Below, one piece after another: positions 16,247 through 25,910 of a stretch of DNA of 64,000 bases. The notes under the pieces are model-generated. The model did not search any database. It was given only the letters and a program-made list of their open reading frames with translations, and was not told the DNA's origin. Source of the DNA: Mycobacterium aquaticum (lineage in GTDB: Bacteria > Actinomycetota > Actinomycetes > Mycobacteriales > Mycobacteriaceae). The translations under genes were made by a program, and so were the position numbers. Each line of letters starts with the position of its first letter. The first letter of the stretch is position 1. The DNA is taken from contig NZ_MVHF01000032.1 in the NCBI RefSeq assembly GCF_002086485.1, positions 25,524-89,523 on the forward strand, read 5' to 3'.

Positions 16247-17539
16247 GTGTACGGTTCGCTGGTGACGGCAGTAGATTCCATCCGTAACGGCCTTCTGGGG
16301 ACATTCCGTCCCCGCACCTCCCCGCCCAGCACCGCGACGGTGCTGCGCTCGGTCTTGTGGCCGCTGGCGATCATGTCGATCATCCACCGCAGCTACGTCC
16401 TTTCGACCAACGGCTACATCACCGACGACTTCGGCCCGGTGTACCGCGCGGTGTCCAATTTTCGGCGGCACTGGGCCATCTACAACGAGCACTTCAATTT
16501 CGTCGACCCGCACTACCTGTACCCGCCGGGCGGCACGCTGCTGCTGTCGCCGTTCGGGTTCCTGCCGGAGTTCGCGTCGCGCTTCTGGTTCGTCGCGTTC
16601 AACGCGGTGGCGGTCATCATCGCGGCCTGCCTTCTGGTACGCCTGTTCAAGTTCTCTCTGACCTCGGTGGCGCTACCGGCGCTGCTGCTGGCCATGTTCT
16701 GCACCGAATCAGTCACCAACACACTCGTTTTCACCAACATCAACGGCTGCATCCTGTTGGCCGAGGTGCTGTTCTTCCGCTGGCTCCTGGACGGAAAGCA
16801 AAGCCATCAGTGGCTGGCCGGCGCAGCGGTCGGGATGACCCTGGTGGTCAAACCCGTGCTCGGTGTCCTGCTGTTGCTGCCGCTGCTGAACCGGCAGTGG
16901 CGCGCACTGGTGACGGCGTTCGCGGTGCCGATCGTGTTCAACGCGGTGGCCTGGCCGCTGTCGGCGGATCCGATGGGCTTCGTGCACAACACGCTGCCCT
17001 ACATCATGCAGACCCGCGACTACTTCAACTCCGCCATCCTGGGCAACGGCATCTACTACGGCCTGCCGATGTGGCTGATCGTCGCGTTGCGCGTCGCGTT
17101 CGTGGTGCTCGCCGCAGTCAGCCTGTGGTTGCTGTACCGCTACTACCGCGAGCGGGATCAACTGTTCTGGATGCTGACCTCGTCAGGGGTGTTGCTGATC
17201 ACCTCGTGGCTGGTGCTGTCGCTGGCCCAGGGCTACTACTCGATGACGTTGTTCCCGTTCCTGATGACGGTGGTGCTGCCGAATTCGGTGATCCGCAACT
17301 GGCCCGCATGGCTCGGGGTCTACGGGTTCATGACCATGGATCGCTGGCTGATGTGGCGTTGGCCGACGACCGGGCGCTTCCTGGAGTACATGAAGATCAC
17401 CTACGGCTGGTCACTGATCCTGATCGTGGTGTTCTGCGTGCTGTACTTCCGCTACCTGGACGCCAAGGCCGACGACCGGCTCGACGAAGGCATCGACCCG
17501 CTGTGGCTCAACAAGCCGCGGGAAGCCGTCTCAGCGTGA
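16247..17539 (+). CDS. aftC: AftC, alpha-(1->3)-arabinofuranosyltransferase
   Basis: 430 residues, GTG start. A GT-C membrane glycosyltransferase of family GT87 with about ten membrane helices. TDDFGPVYRAV in the first periplasmic loop holds the aspartates typical of the polyprenyl-phosphate-sugar enzymes, followed by DPHYLYPPGGTLL and QTRDYFNSAILGNGIYYGLP. The end FRYLDAKADDRLDEGIDPLW agrees with remembered mycobacterial AftC. It uses decaprenyl-phosphoryl-arabinose to branch arabinan of arabinogalactan and lipoarabinomannan. The 3' end overlaps the convergent methyltransferase gene by 9 bp. Confidence 0.95.
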   Translation: MYGSLVTAVDSIRNGLLGTFRPRTSPPSTATVLRSVLWPLAIMSIIHRSYVLSTNGYITDDFGPVYRAVSNFRRHWAIYNEHFNFVDPHYLYPPGGTLLLSPFGFLPEFASRFWFVAFNAVAVIIAACLLVRLFKFSLTSVALPALLLAMFCTESVTNTLVFTNINGCILLAEVLFFRWLLDGKQSHQWLAGAAVGMTLVVKPVLGVLLLLPLLNRQWRALVTAFAVPIVFNAVAWPLSADPMGFVHNTLPYIMQTRDYFNSAILGNGIYYGLPMWLIVALRVAFVVLAAVSLWLLYRYYRERDQLFWMLTSSGVLLITSWLVLSLAQGYYSMTLFPFLMTVVLPNSVIRNWPAWLGVYGFMTMDRWLMWRWPTTGRFLEYMKITYGWSLILIVVFCVLYFRYLDAKADDRLDEGIDPLWLNKPREAVSA

Positions 17540-18100
17540 GTTGAACTGCATGACCAGACCCGCCAGGCGGGTCCGGGTCTGCAGGGCCAGGCCGTGCTGC
17601 GCGCACACCTCGGTCAGCTCGTCGGGGTTCACCAGCCGAAACGGCGACCGGTCGAGGCGGTGGATCGCCGTCGCCGGCGGGGTGCGCACCAGGTCGTAAC
17701 CGGTGAACACGCCGCCGGGGCGCAGCACCCGCGCGATCTCGCCGACCGCCTGCTCCCACACCACGATGTGATGCAGCATCAGGCAGCTGATCACGGCGTC
17801 GAACGAATCGTCGGCGAACGGCAGGTCGGTCGCGTCGGCGGCCATCACGGTGACATCGGGATACGACTGCAGTCTGCGGGCGGCGGCGTCGACCATCACC
17901 GGGTCGAGGTCGGTGGCGGTGATCGCCAGGGTAGGTTGGGCCTGGCGCAGCCGGGCTGCCACATCTCCACTGCCCGAACCGATTTCGAGGACATCGCGGC
18001 CCAGCCGCTCGATCGGCAAGGCGCCGAGCACGGCGGAACCGGTGAGGCGCCACAGCACCCCGCGGCAGAACGATCGCTCGACGCGTGACATCACTGGCAT
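17531..18100 (-). CDS. Class I SAM-dependent methyltransferase
   Basis: 189 residues. Motif I VLEIGSGSGDVAARL is at about residues 37-51, then ATDLDPVMVDAA (acidic end of strand 2), ADATDLPFADDSFDAVIS and EIARVLRPGGVFTGYDLV. This is the UbiE/small-molecule type. Substrate unknown. It is followed upstream on the same strand, after about 80 bp, by an AraC-type regulator, so the two may be transcribed together. Confidence 0.88.
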   Translation of the reverse strand: MPVMSRVERSFCRGVLWRLTGSAVLGALPIERLGRDVLEIGSGSGDVAARLRQAQPTLAITATDLDPVMVDAAARRLQSYPDVTVMAADATDLPFADDSFDAVISCLMLHHIVVWEQAVGEIARVLRPGGVFTGYDLVRTPPATAIHRLDRSPFRLVNPDELTEVCAQHGLALQTRTRLAGLVMQFNSR

Positions 18101-18181
18101 GGCTGCTCCCCGGGGATCTCGTAGTGAGTTCCTTCAGCATGGAGCCGGTGGCGTCGCCGCGGCTTGCACAGATCCGTCACA

Positions 18182-18937
18182 TCAGCGCGGGCGCAGCGCC
18201 CGGGCCACGTCGCGGGGCGCGATCCCGGTGAGTTCGCGGCACACGCGTGCGGCGTGCGCCCCGTCGCTGAATCCGGCTGCATGCGCCGCGTCGGTGATCG
18301 ACGCGCCGCGGGACAACTCGTCGAGCGCGACCAGCAGCCGGGTCCACCTGGCGGTCGCGGCGAACGACGCGCCGGTCTGCTGCCGGAACAGTCGCCCCAG
18401 GTAGTCGGGCGACAACGCCACCTGCTCGGCGACCGAGCCGAGATCGGCGCTGCCGGGCAGCAGGGCCGAGACAACGGCGATCGCCTCGCGCACCTGCGGG
18501 TGCAACTCGACGGCGTTCTGCCCTGCGGCGCATTCGAGGAGATGCCCGGCGACCAGATCGGCCGCGCCTGCCAGATCACCTGTGCTCACCGCCGCTGCCG
18601 CACCGGCGGCCGCTGCATCGGCACCGTCCACCGCCCACACGCCGGGCGCCGCGCTACTCCCCCGGCTCGCCGCGTTCATCGTTGCCGCCGTAGAGGTTTC
18701 GGGACCGAGGTAGATCGACAGGACGGAGGTCGCGCCCGCGGTGTGCAACGCATGCTTCGCACCGCCCGCCATCACGGCGATCCGGCAGCGCTGTGTCGTA
18801 CCGTCGCCCGAACTTACTGCGAGGGGCCCGTCGAGACCGACGGCGAGCTGAACGGCCGGATGGTGGTGGACCTCAATGTCGCCGAACACGCCGACGACCA
18901 CCAGCTGCCCCGGCCGGGTGATCCACGTGCCCCGCAT
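18182..18937 (-). CDS. AraC-family regulator
   Basis: 251 residues from ATG 18935-18937 (MRGTWITRPG). The frame is open far upstream, but that part overlaps msrB. The N-terminal cupin-like part includes VGVFGDIEVHHHPAVQLAVG. The C-terminal double HTH is seen as LGSVAEQVALSPDYLGRLFR, then ASITDAAHAAGFSDGAHAAR, ending in TGIAPRDVARALRPR. It is divergent from msrB with 67 bp between. It probably regulates itself or neighbours; the inducer is unknown. Confidence 0.85.
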   Translation of the reverse strand: MRGTWITRPGQLVVVGVFGDIEVHHHPAVQLAVGLDGPLAVSSGDGTTQRCRIAVMAGGAKHALHTAGATSVLSIYLGPETSTAATMNAASRGSSAAPGVWAVDGADAAAAGAAAAVSTGDLAGAADLVAGHLLECAAGQNAVELHPQVREAIAVVSALLPGSADLGSVAEQVALSPDYLGRLFRQQTGASFAATARWTRLLVALDELSRGASITDAAHAAGFSDGAHAARVCRELTGIAPRDVARALRPR

Positions 18938-19004
18938 GACCGCAGGGTAGCCCGGGGTCTGCCACACCTGGCGCGCCTCGGCGCACACCACGTAATTTGG
19001 GGAT

Positions 19005-19421
19005 ATGACGAACCCGGGTCCCAAGGTGGAACTGACCGACGACCAGTGGCGCGAGAAGCTCACACCGGAAGAATTCGCGGTACTCCGCCGGGCCGGCACC
19101 GAACGCCCCTTCACCGGGGAATACACCGACACCAAGACCGAAGGCGTGTACGAGTGCCGGGCCTGCGGGGCCGAGCTGTTCCGCAGCACAGAGAAATTCG
19201 AATCCCATTGCGGCTGGCCGTCTTTCTTCGACCCGGCCAATTCGGACGCGGTGATCCTGCGCTCGGACAATTCCCTTGGCATGCGCCGGGTCGAGGTGCT
19301 GTGCGCCAACTGCCACAGCCACCTCGGGCACGTTTTCGAGGGCGAGGGCTACCCCACCCCCACCGACCAGCGGTACTGCATCAACTCGATATCCCTGCGC
19401 CTGGTCCCGGCCGAGAGCTGA
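19005..19421 (+). CDS. msrB: Peptide methionine (R)-sulfoxide reductase MsrB
   Basis: 138 residues, the full family length. CRACG and CANCHSHLGH supply the four zinc cysteines, ESHCGWPSFF is the substrate loop, and QRYCINSISLRL holds the catalytic Cys. It repairs methionine R-sulfoxide in proteins in the cytoplasm. It matches Rv2674 in order. The ferritin-like exporter gene starts 15 bp later. Confidence 0.97.
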   Translation: MTNPGPKVELTDDQWREKLTPEEFAVLRRAGTERPFTGEYTDTKTEGVYECRACGAELFRSTEKFESHCGWPSFFDPANSDAVILRSDNSLGMRRVEVLCANCHSHLGHVFEGEGYPTPTDQRYCINSISLRLVPAES

Positions 19422-19436
19422 CGGCGACCCGCGGGC

Positions 19437-20519
19437 ATGGTGGTTTCGCAGCCCACCGCAGCGCAATTGCGTCGATGGCGACAACATCTGGCCAATGAAC
19501 GCGCCGAAGCGGCCGTGTACCGGGACCTGGCGCAGCGCCGCACCGGCGCCGAACGCGAGATCCTGCTGCAGCTGGCCCTGGCAGAGGGCAGGCACGAGAA
19601 CCACTGGTTGACGCTGCTCGGCGACCAGGTGGGCAGACCGCACCGGCCCGACATTCGCACCCGGGTACTCGGATTCCTCGCCCGCCACCTGGGGTCGGTG
19701 TTCACGCTGGCGCTGGCCCAACGCGCCGAGGCGCGTTCGGCATACGAGACCGACGTGGACGCCACGCCGACGATGGCCGCCGACGAGCGCATCCACATGG
19801 AGGTCGTGCGCGCCCTCGCCAGCCGGGGCCGCGATCAGCTGTCGGGCAGTTTCCGCGCCGCGGTGTTCGGGGCCAACGACGGGCTGGTCAGCAATCTCGC
19901 GCTGGTGCTGGGCATCAGTGCCACCGGGGTGTCCAACCAGACGATCCTGGCGACGGGCCTGGCCGGGCTGATCGCCGGAGCCTTGTCGATGGGTGCCGGT
20001 GAATATGTTTCGGTCAACTCGCAGCTCGAACTGCTGGAGGCGTCGACACCCAGCGCCGCGGCCGGCACCGCGGTGAAGGCTCTCGACGTCGACGCGAACG
20101 AACTCGCCCTGGTGTACCGGGCACGCGGGATGAGCGAACAGCAGGCAGCCGACCGGGCCGCCGAGGTCTTCGCCAGCCTGCGGGCCGGCGTCCTGGGTGA
20201 CGCGCCCCTGGGTGAGGTGTCCACCGAGAAGCACGAAGCCGTGGGAACAGGACTGCGCGCGGCCGTGTCCAGCTTCATGTTCTTCGCGTCCGGTGCACTG
20301 ATCCCGGTGCTGCCGTATCTGTTCGGTCTGAGCGGCATCACCGCGGTGGTGGTGTCGGCGGTGCTGGTGGGGTTGGCGCTGCTGAGCACGGGCATGGTCG
20401 TCGGCCTGCTCTCGGGCGGACCGCCGCTGCGCCGCGCCATGCGTCAGTTGCTGATCGGCTACGGCGCCGCCACCGTCACCTATCTGCTGGGCCTGTTGTT
20501 CGGCACCGCAGCCGGTTAG
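19437..20519 (+). CDS. Ferritin-like / VIT1-CCC1 fusion (MbfA-type metal exporter)
   Basis: 360 residues. The N-terminal ferritin-like domain (about 1-130) carries NERAEAAVYRDLA, LALAEGRHENHW and DERIHMEVVRALA, all with the E/ExxH pattern of a di-iron site. The C-terminal VIT1/CCC1 domain (about 135-360) has FRAAVFGANDGLVSNLALVL and LSMGAGEYVSVNSQ plus about five membrane helices. This is the MbfA architecture, which exports Fe2+ or Mn2+ and limits peroxide stress in other bacteria. Co-location with msrB fits an oxidative-stress theme. It is convergent with the acyl-CoA dehydrogenase gene, 6 bp apart. Confidence 0.9.
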   Translation: MVVSQPTAAQLRRWRQHLANERAEAAVYRDLAQRRTGAEREILLQLALAEGRHENHWLTLLGDQVGRPHRPDIRTRVLGFLARHLGSVFTLALAQRAEARSAYETDVDATPTMAADERIHMEVVRALASRGRDQLSGSFRAAVFGANDGLVSNLALVLGISATGVSNQTILATGLAGLIAGALSMGAGEYVSVNSQLELLEASTPSAAAGTAVKALDVDANELALVYRARGMSEQQAADRAAEVFASLRAGVLGDAPLGEVSTEKHEAVGTGLRAAVSSFMFFASGALIPVLPYLFGLSGITAVVVSAVLVGLALLSTGMVVGLLSGGPPLRRAMRQLLIGYGAATVTYLLGLLFGTAAG

Positions 20520-20525
20520 TGGCGG

Positions 20526-21713
20526 TCAGACGAAGGCACTCAGCCCCGTGATCGCCCGGCCGACAATCAGGGTGTTCATCTCGCGGGTGCCTTCGTAGGA
20601 GTAGATCGCCTCGGCATCGGCGACGAAGCGGCCCACATTGTGTTCCAGCAGGATTCCATTGCCGCCCAGCAGTTCTCGTGCGTAGCCGACGGTTTCGCGC
20701 ATCCGCACCGTGCTCCACGCCTTGGCCAGCGAGGAGTGCCGGTCCTCGGCGCGGCCTTGGTCCTGCAGTTGGGACAGTCGTGCGCACAGCGCCCACGACG
20801 ACGTGATGTTGCCCAGCATGCGCACCAACAGGTCCTGCACCAACTGGAATCCGCCGATGGGCCTGCCGAACTGCTCGCGTTCGACCGCGTACTTCAGCGC
20901 GTTGTCGTAGGCACCGCGCGCGCACCCGACGGACATCCAGGCCACCCCGGCCCGCGTCATCCGCAACACTTCGGCGGTGTCCCGGAACGAGTTGGCGTTC
21001 TGCAGGCGGTCGGCCTCGTCGACCCGCACGTCGTCGAGCGTGATGAGCGCGTTCTGCACGATCCGCAGCGCGATCTTGTCCTCCAGCTTGGTGGTGGAGA
21101 ACCCAGGGGTGTCGTTGGCCACGATGAATCCCTTGACCTGGTCGTCGGCGACGTCCCTGGCCCAGATGATGGTGAGATCGCCAAAGGTCGCGTTGCCGAT
21201 CCACTTCTTCTGCCCGTTGAGAATCCACGTGTCACCGTCGCGGCGCGCGGTCGTGGTCAAGCCACGGGAGGCGCCCGACCCGACATCGGGTTCGGTCAGC
21301 CCGAACGAACCGATCTTCTCCAGGCGGGCCATCGCCGGCAGATAGCGCAGCTTCTGTTCCTCGTTGCCGCACAGGTAGATCGAGCCCATAGCCAGCCCGC
21401 CATGCACACCGGAGAACGTCGCGATCGACGGGTCCGTGCGGGCCAGCTCCATCGCGACCATGCCGTCGAGCAGATATGACCCACCGCGGCAACCGAATCC
21501 GTGATAGGGCAGGCCGGCCAGGCCGAGCTGACGGAAGCCGGGAACCACCTCGAACGGGAAGGTTCCGCGCTGCCAATGCCCATTGACCACAGGCGCGACT
21601 TCCGACGTCATGAATTCCCGCACCTGGTGCAGGAATTCGCGTTCGTCCGGGCTCAACAAGCCCTCGAGCTCATAGAAGTCGGCGGTGTCGATCGGGGTGG
21701 CGGGTCTGGTCAT
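20526..21713 (-). CDS. Acyl-CoA dehydrogenase (glutaryl-CoA dehydrogenase-like)
   Basis: 395 residues from ATG 21711-21713 (MTRPATPIDT). FAD site segments are FGLTEPDVGSGASRGLTTTA and WILNGQKKWIGNATFGDLTI. The catalytic base Glu is in AIYSYEGTREMNTLIVGRAI. VEREQFGRPIGGFQLVQDLL is typical of the family. The sequence resembles glutaryl-CoA dehydrogenases and related mycobacterial FadE proteins. It oxidises an acyl-CoA with an ETF acceptor; the exact substrate is not determined. The gene stands alone. Confidence 0.9.
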   Translation of the reverse strand: MTRPATPIDTADFYELEGLLSPDEREFLHQVREFMTSEVAPVVNGHWQRGTFPFEVVPGFRQLGLAGLPYHGFGCRGGSYLLDGMVAMELARTDPSIATFSGVHGGLAMGSIYLCGNEEQKLRYLPAMARLEKIGSFGLTEPDVGSGASRGLTTTARRDGDTWILNGQKKWIGNATFGDLTIIWARDVADDQVKGFIVANDTPGFSTTKLEDKIALRIVQNALITLDDVRVDEADRLQNANSFRDTAEVLRMTRAGVAWMSVGCARGAYDNALKYAVEREQFGRPIGGFQLVQDLLVRMLGNITSSWALCARLSQLQDQGRAEDRHSSLAKAWSTVRMRETVGYARELLGGNGILLEHNVGRFVADAEAIYSYEGTREMNTLIVGRAITGLSAFV

Positions 21714-21865
21714 GGCTGTCTTCCTCGGGTGTTGGTCTGAACGAGGCGACGGGGTCGCCCGGTAGATCAATGGTCCCGAGGCGCGGTCCGGATGTCGTTG
21801 TCACCGGTGACAACGTCAACGCGACCGCAGTGTGGCAGCGCACACGGATGCTCGCCTCGAGGTGA

Positions 21866-22612
21866 TCAGCCCATCCGGGTGGCGTGCACCTCCCAGAACG
21901 GCATGTGCACGCGGCCGTTGATCAGCCAGGGCTCGATCACCCGCAACCGCTCCAGCAGCGGTTGCATGCCCTCGGCCATCTCGGGGTTGCGGGCGGCCAT
22001 CATCTCGAAGGTCGCGACGCTGACATTGCCCTGGTAGGTGGTGGGTCCGAGGTAGTTGATGTCCCAGCCGGCGTCGGGCAACACCGCGCGGAAATCGTCG
22101 GCGGTGAGGTAGCGCGGCATCCGGAAGCCGTTGACGTTGTGTTCTCCGAATTCGAACATGAACAGCCGAGCCCCGGGCTTGGTGGCCCGGTGCAGTGCCT
22201 GCACGTAGGACTTCTGCAGTTCCTGCTCGCCGGTGAACACGTGGAAGAACGCGGAGTCGACGACGGTGTCGAAGCGCCCTTCCAGGCCTTCGAGTTTGGT
22301 GGCGTCGGCCACCTGGAAGTCCACCGTCACCCCGGCTTTCGCCGCGTTCTCCTTGGCGCGCTCGATTGCCGTGGGCGATGCGTCGATGCCTGTGGCGGAC
22401 AAGCCCTTTGACGCGTAGTGGATGGCGTGGTGGCCGGGGCCGGTGCCCGGGTCGAGCACTTCACCTTTGACGGCGCCGACCGCGACGAGCTGCTGGACGA
22501 CCGGTTGCGGGCCGCCGATGTCCCACGGGGTGGCGGCAGGCAAACCGTGCGATGTCCGCTCGTCGCGGTACATCTCTTCGAAATGACGCGTGGTGTCTTC
22601 TGGAGCAGTCAT
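21866..22612 (-). CDS. Class I SAM-dependent methyltransferase, Rv2675c-like
   Basis: 248 residues. WDIGGPQPVVQQL leads into motif I EVLDPGTGPGHHAIHYA (about 50-66), then TGIDASPTAIERA and VADATKLEGLEGRFDTVVDS. This is the TehB/thiopurine-like branch, often used for detoxification of small molecules. Position upstream of chdC on the same strand matches Rv2675c. Substrate unknown. Confidence 0.87.
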   Translation of the reverse strand: MTAPEDTTRHFEEMYRDERTSHGLPAATPWDIGGPQPVVQQLVAVGAVKGEVLDPGTGPGHHAIHYASKGLSATGIDASPTAIERAKENAAKAGVTVDFQVADATKLEGLEGRFDTVVDSAFFHVFTGEQELQKSYVQALHRATKPGARLFMFEFGEHNVNGFRMPRYLTADDFRAVLPDAGWDINYLGPTTYQGNVSVATFEMMAARNPEMAEGMQPLLERLRVIEPWLINGRVHMPFWEVHATRMG

Positions 22613-22667
22613 ATCCGCGAGGGTAGGCCTGCTGCCGAAACGCCCACGTCAACCGGGCGCGCCGGGG

Positions 22668-23363
22668 TTACGGGAGCTTGGCGACGAGTTCTTCGACAGC
22701 GACGCGCGGCCCGGTGAAGAACGGTGTCTCCTCACGGGTGTGCCGCCTCGCGTCGGTGGCGCGCAGGTCGCGCATCAGGTCCACGATGCGGTCCAACTCG
22801 GGCGCCTCGAACGCCAGGATCCATTCGTAATCACCCAGGGCGAAGGCCGGGACGGTGTTGGCGCGCACGTCCTTGTACCCGCGGGCGGCCATGCCGTGTT
22901 CGGAGAGCATCCGGCGCCGCTCCTCGTCGGGCAGCAGGTACCACTCGTAGGACCGCACGAACGGGTACACGCAGATGTAGGCGCCGGGGTCCTCGCCCGC
23001 GATGAAAGCCGGTACGTGGCTCTTGTTGAACTCGGCAGGCCGATGCAGCGCGGCACTGCTCCACACCGGGTCACTGGCCCGGCCCAGCGCCGTGGTGCGA
23101 CGGAAGTCGGAGTAGGTGGCCTGCAGTGACTCGATCTTCTCGGCATGGGTCCAGATCATGAAGTCGGCGTCGGCGCGCAACCCGGCGACGTCGTAGAGCC
23201 CGCGGACCACGACACCGCGGTCCTCCTGAGCCTTGAAGAACGTCGCGGCCTCATCGATGACGTCGGCGCGGTCCTCCCCCAGTTCACCGGGGCTGACCGA
23301 GAACACGGAGAACATCAGATAGCGCAGGGTGGAGTTCAATGCGTCGAAATCGAGCTTGGCCAT
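22668..23363 (-). CDS. chdC: Coproheme decarboxylase ChdC (HemQ)
   Basis: 231 residues. A chlorite-dismutase-fold protein of the actinobacterial branch. It converts coproheme to heme b with peroxide in the last step of the coproporphyrin-dependent pathway. The active-site tyrosine lies in YICVYPFVRSYEWYLLP, and EHGMAARGYKDVRANTVPAF includes the likely heme-binding His. It is the downstream gene of hemE-hemY-chdC (4 bp after hemY). Confidence 0.94.
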   Translation of the reverse strand: MAKLDFDALNSTLRYLMFSVFSVSPGELGEDRADVIDEAATFFKAQEDRGVVVRGLYDVAGLRADADFMIWTHAEKIESLQATYSDFRRTTALGRASDPVWSSAALHRPAEFNKSHVPAFIAGEDPGAYICVYPFVRSYEWYLLPDEERRRMLSEHGMAARGYKDVRANTVPAFALGDYEWILAFEAPELDRIVDLMRDLRATDARRHTREETPFFTGPRVAVEELVAKLP

Positions 23364-23367
23364 ACGA

Positions 23368-24741
23368 CTATCGTGCCACGCCGAGTTTCAGCAGTGTGTC
23401 GGCAGCACGGGTGGCCGAGGCCACACAGGCCGGCACCCCGATGCCGTCGAGATAGCCGCCCGCCACGGCCACTTTCGGCGGCAAACCGGCGCGCAGTTCG
23501 GCCACCAGATCGGCGTGCCCGGGGCCGTACTGCGGCATCGCATCGATCCATCGCTGCACATGGCTGTCGACGGGGTCGACCGTCACCCCGAACAGGGTGC
23601 TCAGGTCGCGCGCCGCCCACGTCAGCAGGTCCTCGTCGCCGGTGTCTCGGGCCAGGGTGTCGCCGTACCGGCCGAACGACAACCGCACCAACTCGACATT
23701 GCCGCGCCGCCCCCACTTGCGGGACGACAGCGTGACGGCCTTCGCGTTGAGGAGGCTTCTCCGATCGTCGTGCGGATCGGCTGCCACCAACACTCCGGAT
23801 TGCTGTGGCAACGGCGTCCCGCCGGGCAGCGCTAGTGCCACGACGGCGGCCGAGGCGACGCGGATGCGGCGGGCGGCCGCCGCGGTACGAGGCGCGATGT
23901 GTTCGATCAGCTTCGGCAGGCGCGGTGCCGGGACGGCCAGCACCACCGCGTCGGCGCGCCACCTGGTGCCCTCGTCGTCGAGCACCTCCCAGCCCCGCGG
24001 TGCTCGGTCGACGCGTTCGGCGCCCACCTGGACCCAGTGGGCCGCGGACCGACGGTGCAACTCGTCCAGCAGCACGCGGTAGCCACCGTCGAGCGCGCCG
24101 AACACGGAGTCGCCTGCCGGCGGAGGCAGCGCCGCACGCACGGCATCGGTCAGGCTCGGGGCGCCCCGGTCGAGCGCGGCGGCCAACGGCGGGACGGCTG
24201 AGCGCAGTCCGATGGTGGCCGCCGACCCGGCGTACACACCGGCCAGCAGCGGATCGACCGAGCGGGTCACCACCTGAGCTCCGAAGCGGTCCCCGACGAG
24301 CTCGGCCACGGTGGGGTCGGCACCGCGGCGCCAGTGCAGCGGCCGGGTCCGCTCGTCCAGGATGCGGGCCACGGTCGCGTCGTCGACCAGTCCTAGCAAC
24401 GACGACGCCTCGGCGGGAATGCCTTGCAAGGTGCCGGGCGGCATCGGGTGCAGGCGTCCGCCGCTGTAGATCAGCGGACGTACCCCGGTGGTGGCGATCT
24501 GGCGACGACTCAGCCCCAGCTCGGCCAGCAGTGCCGGCATCTCCGGCCTACGCACCACGAACGCCTCCGCGCCGACATCCAGCGGCTGCCCGCCGACGCG
24601 CTCGGTGCGCAAGACTCCGCCGAGCCGGTCAGCCGGGTCCAGCAGGGTGATGTCGGCGTCGGGGCCGGCGGCCATGCGCAGCCGGTACGCCGCGACCAGG
24701 CCTGAAATGCCGCCGCCGACAACGCAATACGCGGGCCTCAC
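23368..24741 (-). CDS. hemY: Coproporphyrinogen III oxidase HemY (CgoX)
   Basis: 457 residues from a GTG that overlaps the hemE stop (GTGA). The FAD Rossmann motif YCVVGGGISGLVAAYRLRMA is at the N-terminus, DPADRLGGVLRTERVGGQPL follows, and the C-terminal FAD segment is VAVAGGYLDGIGVPACVASA. In Gram-positives this flavoenzyme makes coproporphyrin III rather than protoporphyrin IX. It is translationally coupled to hemE and lies ahead of chdC, giving three pathway enzymes in one operon. Confidence 0.95.
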   Translation of the reverse strand: MRPAYCVVGGGISGLVAAYRLRMAAGPDADITLLDPADRLGGVLRTERVGGQPLDVGAEAFVVRRPEMPALLAELGLSRRQIATTGVRPLIYSGGRLHPMPPGTLQGIPAEASSLLGLVDDATVARILDERTRPLHWRRGADPTVAELVGDRFGAQVVTRSVDPLLAGVYAGSAATIGLRSAVPPLAAALDRGAPSLTDAVRAALPPPAGDSVFGALDGGYRVLLDELHRRSAAHWVQVGAERVDRAPRGWEVLDDEGTRWRADAVVLAVPAPRLPKLIEHIAPRTAAAARRIRVASAAVVALALPGGTPLPQQSGVLVAADPHDDRRSLLNAKAVTLSSRKWGRRGNVELVRLSFGRYGDTLARDTGDEDLLTWAARDLSTLFGVTVDPVDSHVQRWIDAMPQYGPGHADLVAELRAGLPPKVAVAGGYLDGIGVPACVASATRAADTLLKLGVAR

Positions 24742-25799
24742 AGTGTGTGGACCAGCGCCACTGCCTCGGTGATGATTCCGGGATCGGTCGCAGGCAACAC
24801 CCCGTGCCCCAGATTGAAGACATGTCCGGCAGCGCCCGCGGCAACCGCCTTCCGGCCGTCGTCGACCACCCTGCGCACCTCGGCCTCGGCCACCGGCCAG
24901 CCGGCCAGCAGCACCACCGGATCGAGGTTGCCCTGCAGCGCGGTGCCCGGCTTGACCCGGGCGGCCGCGTCGACGAGGGAGGTGCGCCAGTCCACGCCCA
25001 CCACCGAGGCCGCGGCCGGTTCCACCGCCTCGGACATGGCGCCGAGCAGCTCGGCGGTACCCACCCCGAAGTGGGTCATCGGCACGCCTGCCGCAGCCAT
25101 GGTGGCGAACACCCGGGCGCTGTGCGGCAGCACGTAGCTGCGGTAATCGGCCAGCGACAGCGTCCCGGCCCAGGAGTCGAACACCTGAAGAGCGTCCACT
25201 CCGGCGTCCACCTGGGCCTGCAGGAAGGCGATGGTGAGATCGGTCAGCGCCGTCATCAGGGCGTGCCAGGTCTCCGGCTCGCCGAGCATCATCGCTTTGG
25301 TCCGATCGTGATGGCGGCTGGGCCCGCCCTCCACCAGGTAGGAGGCCAGCGTGAACGGGGCACCCGCGAACCCGATCAGGGGCACGTCGCCCAGCGCGGA
25401 CACCAGCAGGGACACCGCTTCGGTGACCGGTGAGACCTGCTGCGGTTCAAGCGGTTTCAGTGCCTCCACATCGGCGATGGTGCGGATGGGATGCTCGATG
25501 ACGGGCCCGACGTCAGGCACGATGTCCAGCCCGACGCCCGACGCCTTGAGCGGCACCACGATGTCGGAGAACAGGATTGCGGCGTCCACTCCGTGCCGCC
25601 GGACCGGTTGCAGGGTGATCTCGCAGACCAATTCGGGGTCGAAGCAGGCTTCCAGCATGCGGTGCTGGGCGCGCAACGCCCGATACTCGGGCAGGGACCG
25701 GCCGGCCTGCCGCATGAACCACACCGGGACTCGGTGCGGGGCGCGGCCACTGGCGGCGGCCAGGTAGGGCGACTCGGGCAGCTCACGGCGGGTATTCAT
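24738..25799 (-). CDS. hemE: Uroporphyrinogen III decarboxylase HemE
   Basis: 353 residues. The signature RVPVWFMRQAGRSLPEYR near residue 22 holds the Arg residues that bind substrate. AAILFSDIVVPLKASG contains the catalytic Asp, and FAGAPFTLASYLVEGG is a second family block. It decarboxylates uroporphyrinogen III to coproporphyrinogen III. First gene of the hemE-hemY-chdC operon, divergent from the DUF3000 gene with 111 bp between. Confidence 0.96.
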   Translation of the reverse strand: MNTRRELPESPYLAAASGRAPHRVPVWFMRQAGRSLPEYRALRAQHRMLEACFDPELVCEITLQPVRRHGVDAAILFSDIVVPLKASGVGLDIVPDVGPVIEHPIRTIADVEALKPLEPQQVSPVTEAVSLLVSALGDVPLIGFAGAPFTLASYLVEGGPSRHHDRTKAMMLGEPETWHALMTALTDLTIAFLQAQVDAGVDALQVFDSWAGTLSLADYRSYVLPHSARVFATMAAAGVPMTHFGVGTAELLGAMSEAVEPAAASVVGVDWRTSLVDAAARVKPGTALQGNLDPVVLLAGWPVAEAEVRRVVDDGRKAVAAGAAGHVFNLGHGVLPATDPGIITEAVALVHTL

Positions 25800-25910
25800 C
25801 GGGTCCTATGGTGCCACGGAGCCGGCCACCGGAGTCCCCGCACCGCCACGCAGGCATCAATACGGCGCGCCTGCCCACTGTCCTGGCCTGATGGGCTAGC
25901 GTCAAAAGAT

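Noticed and set aside
18937..19309. Long upstream extension of the AraC gene (to 19309) overlapping msrB
   Set aside because: It runs through msrB antisense and lacks family similarity; ATG 18935-18937 gives the normal protein.
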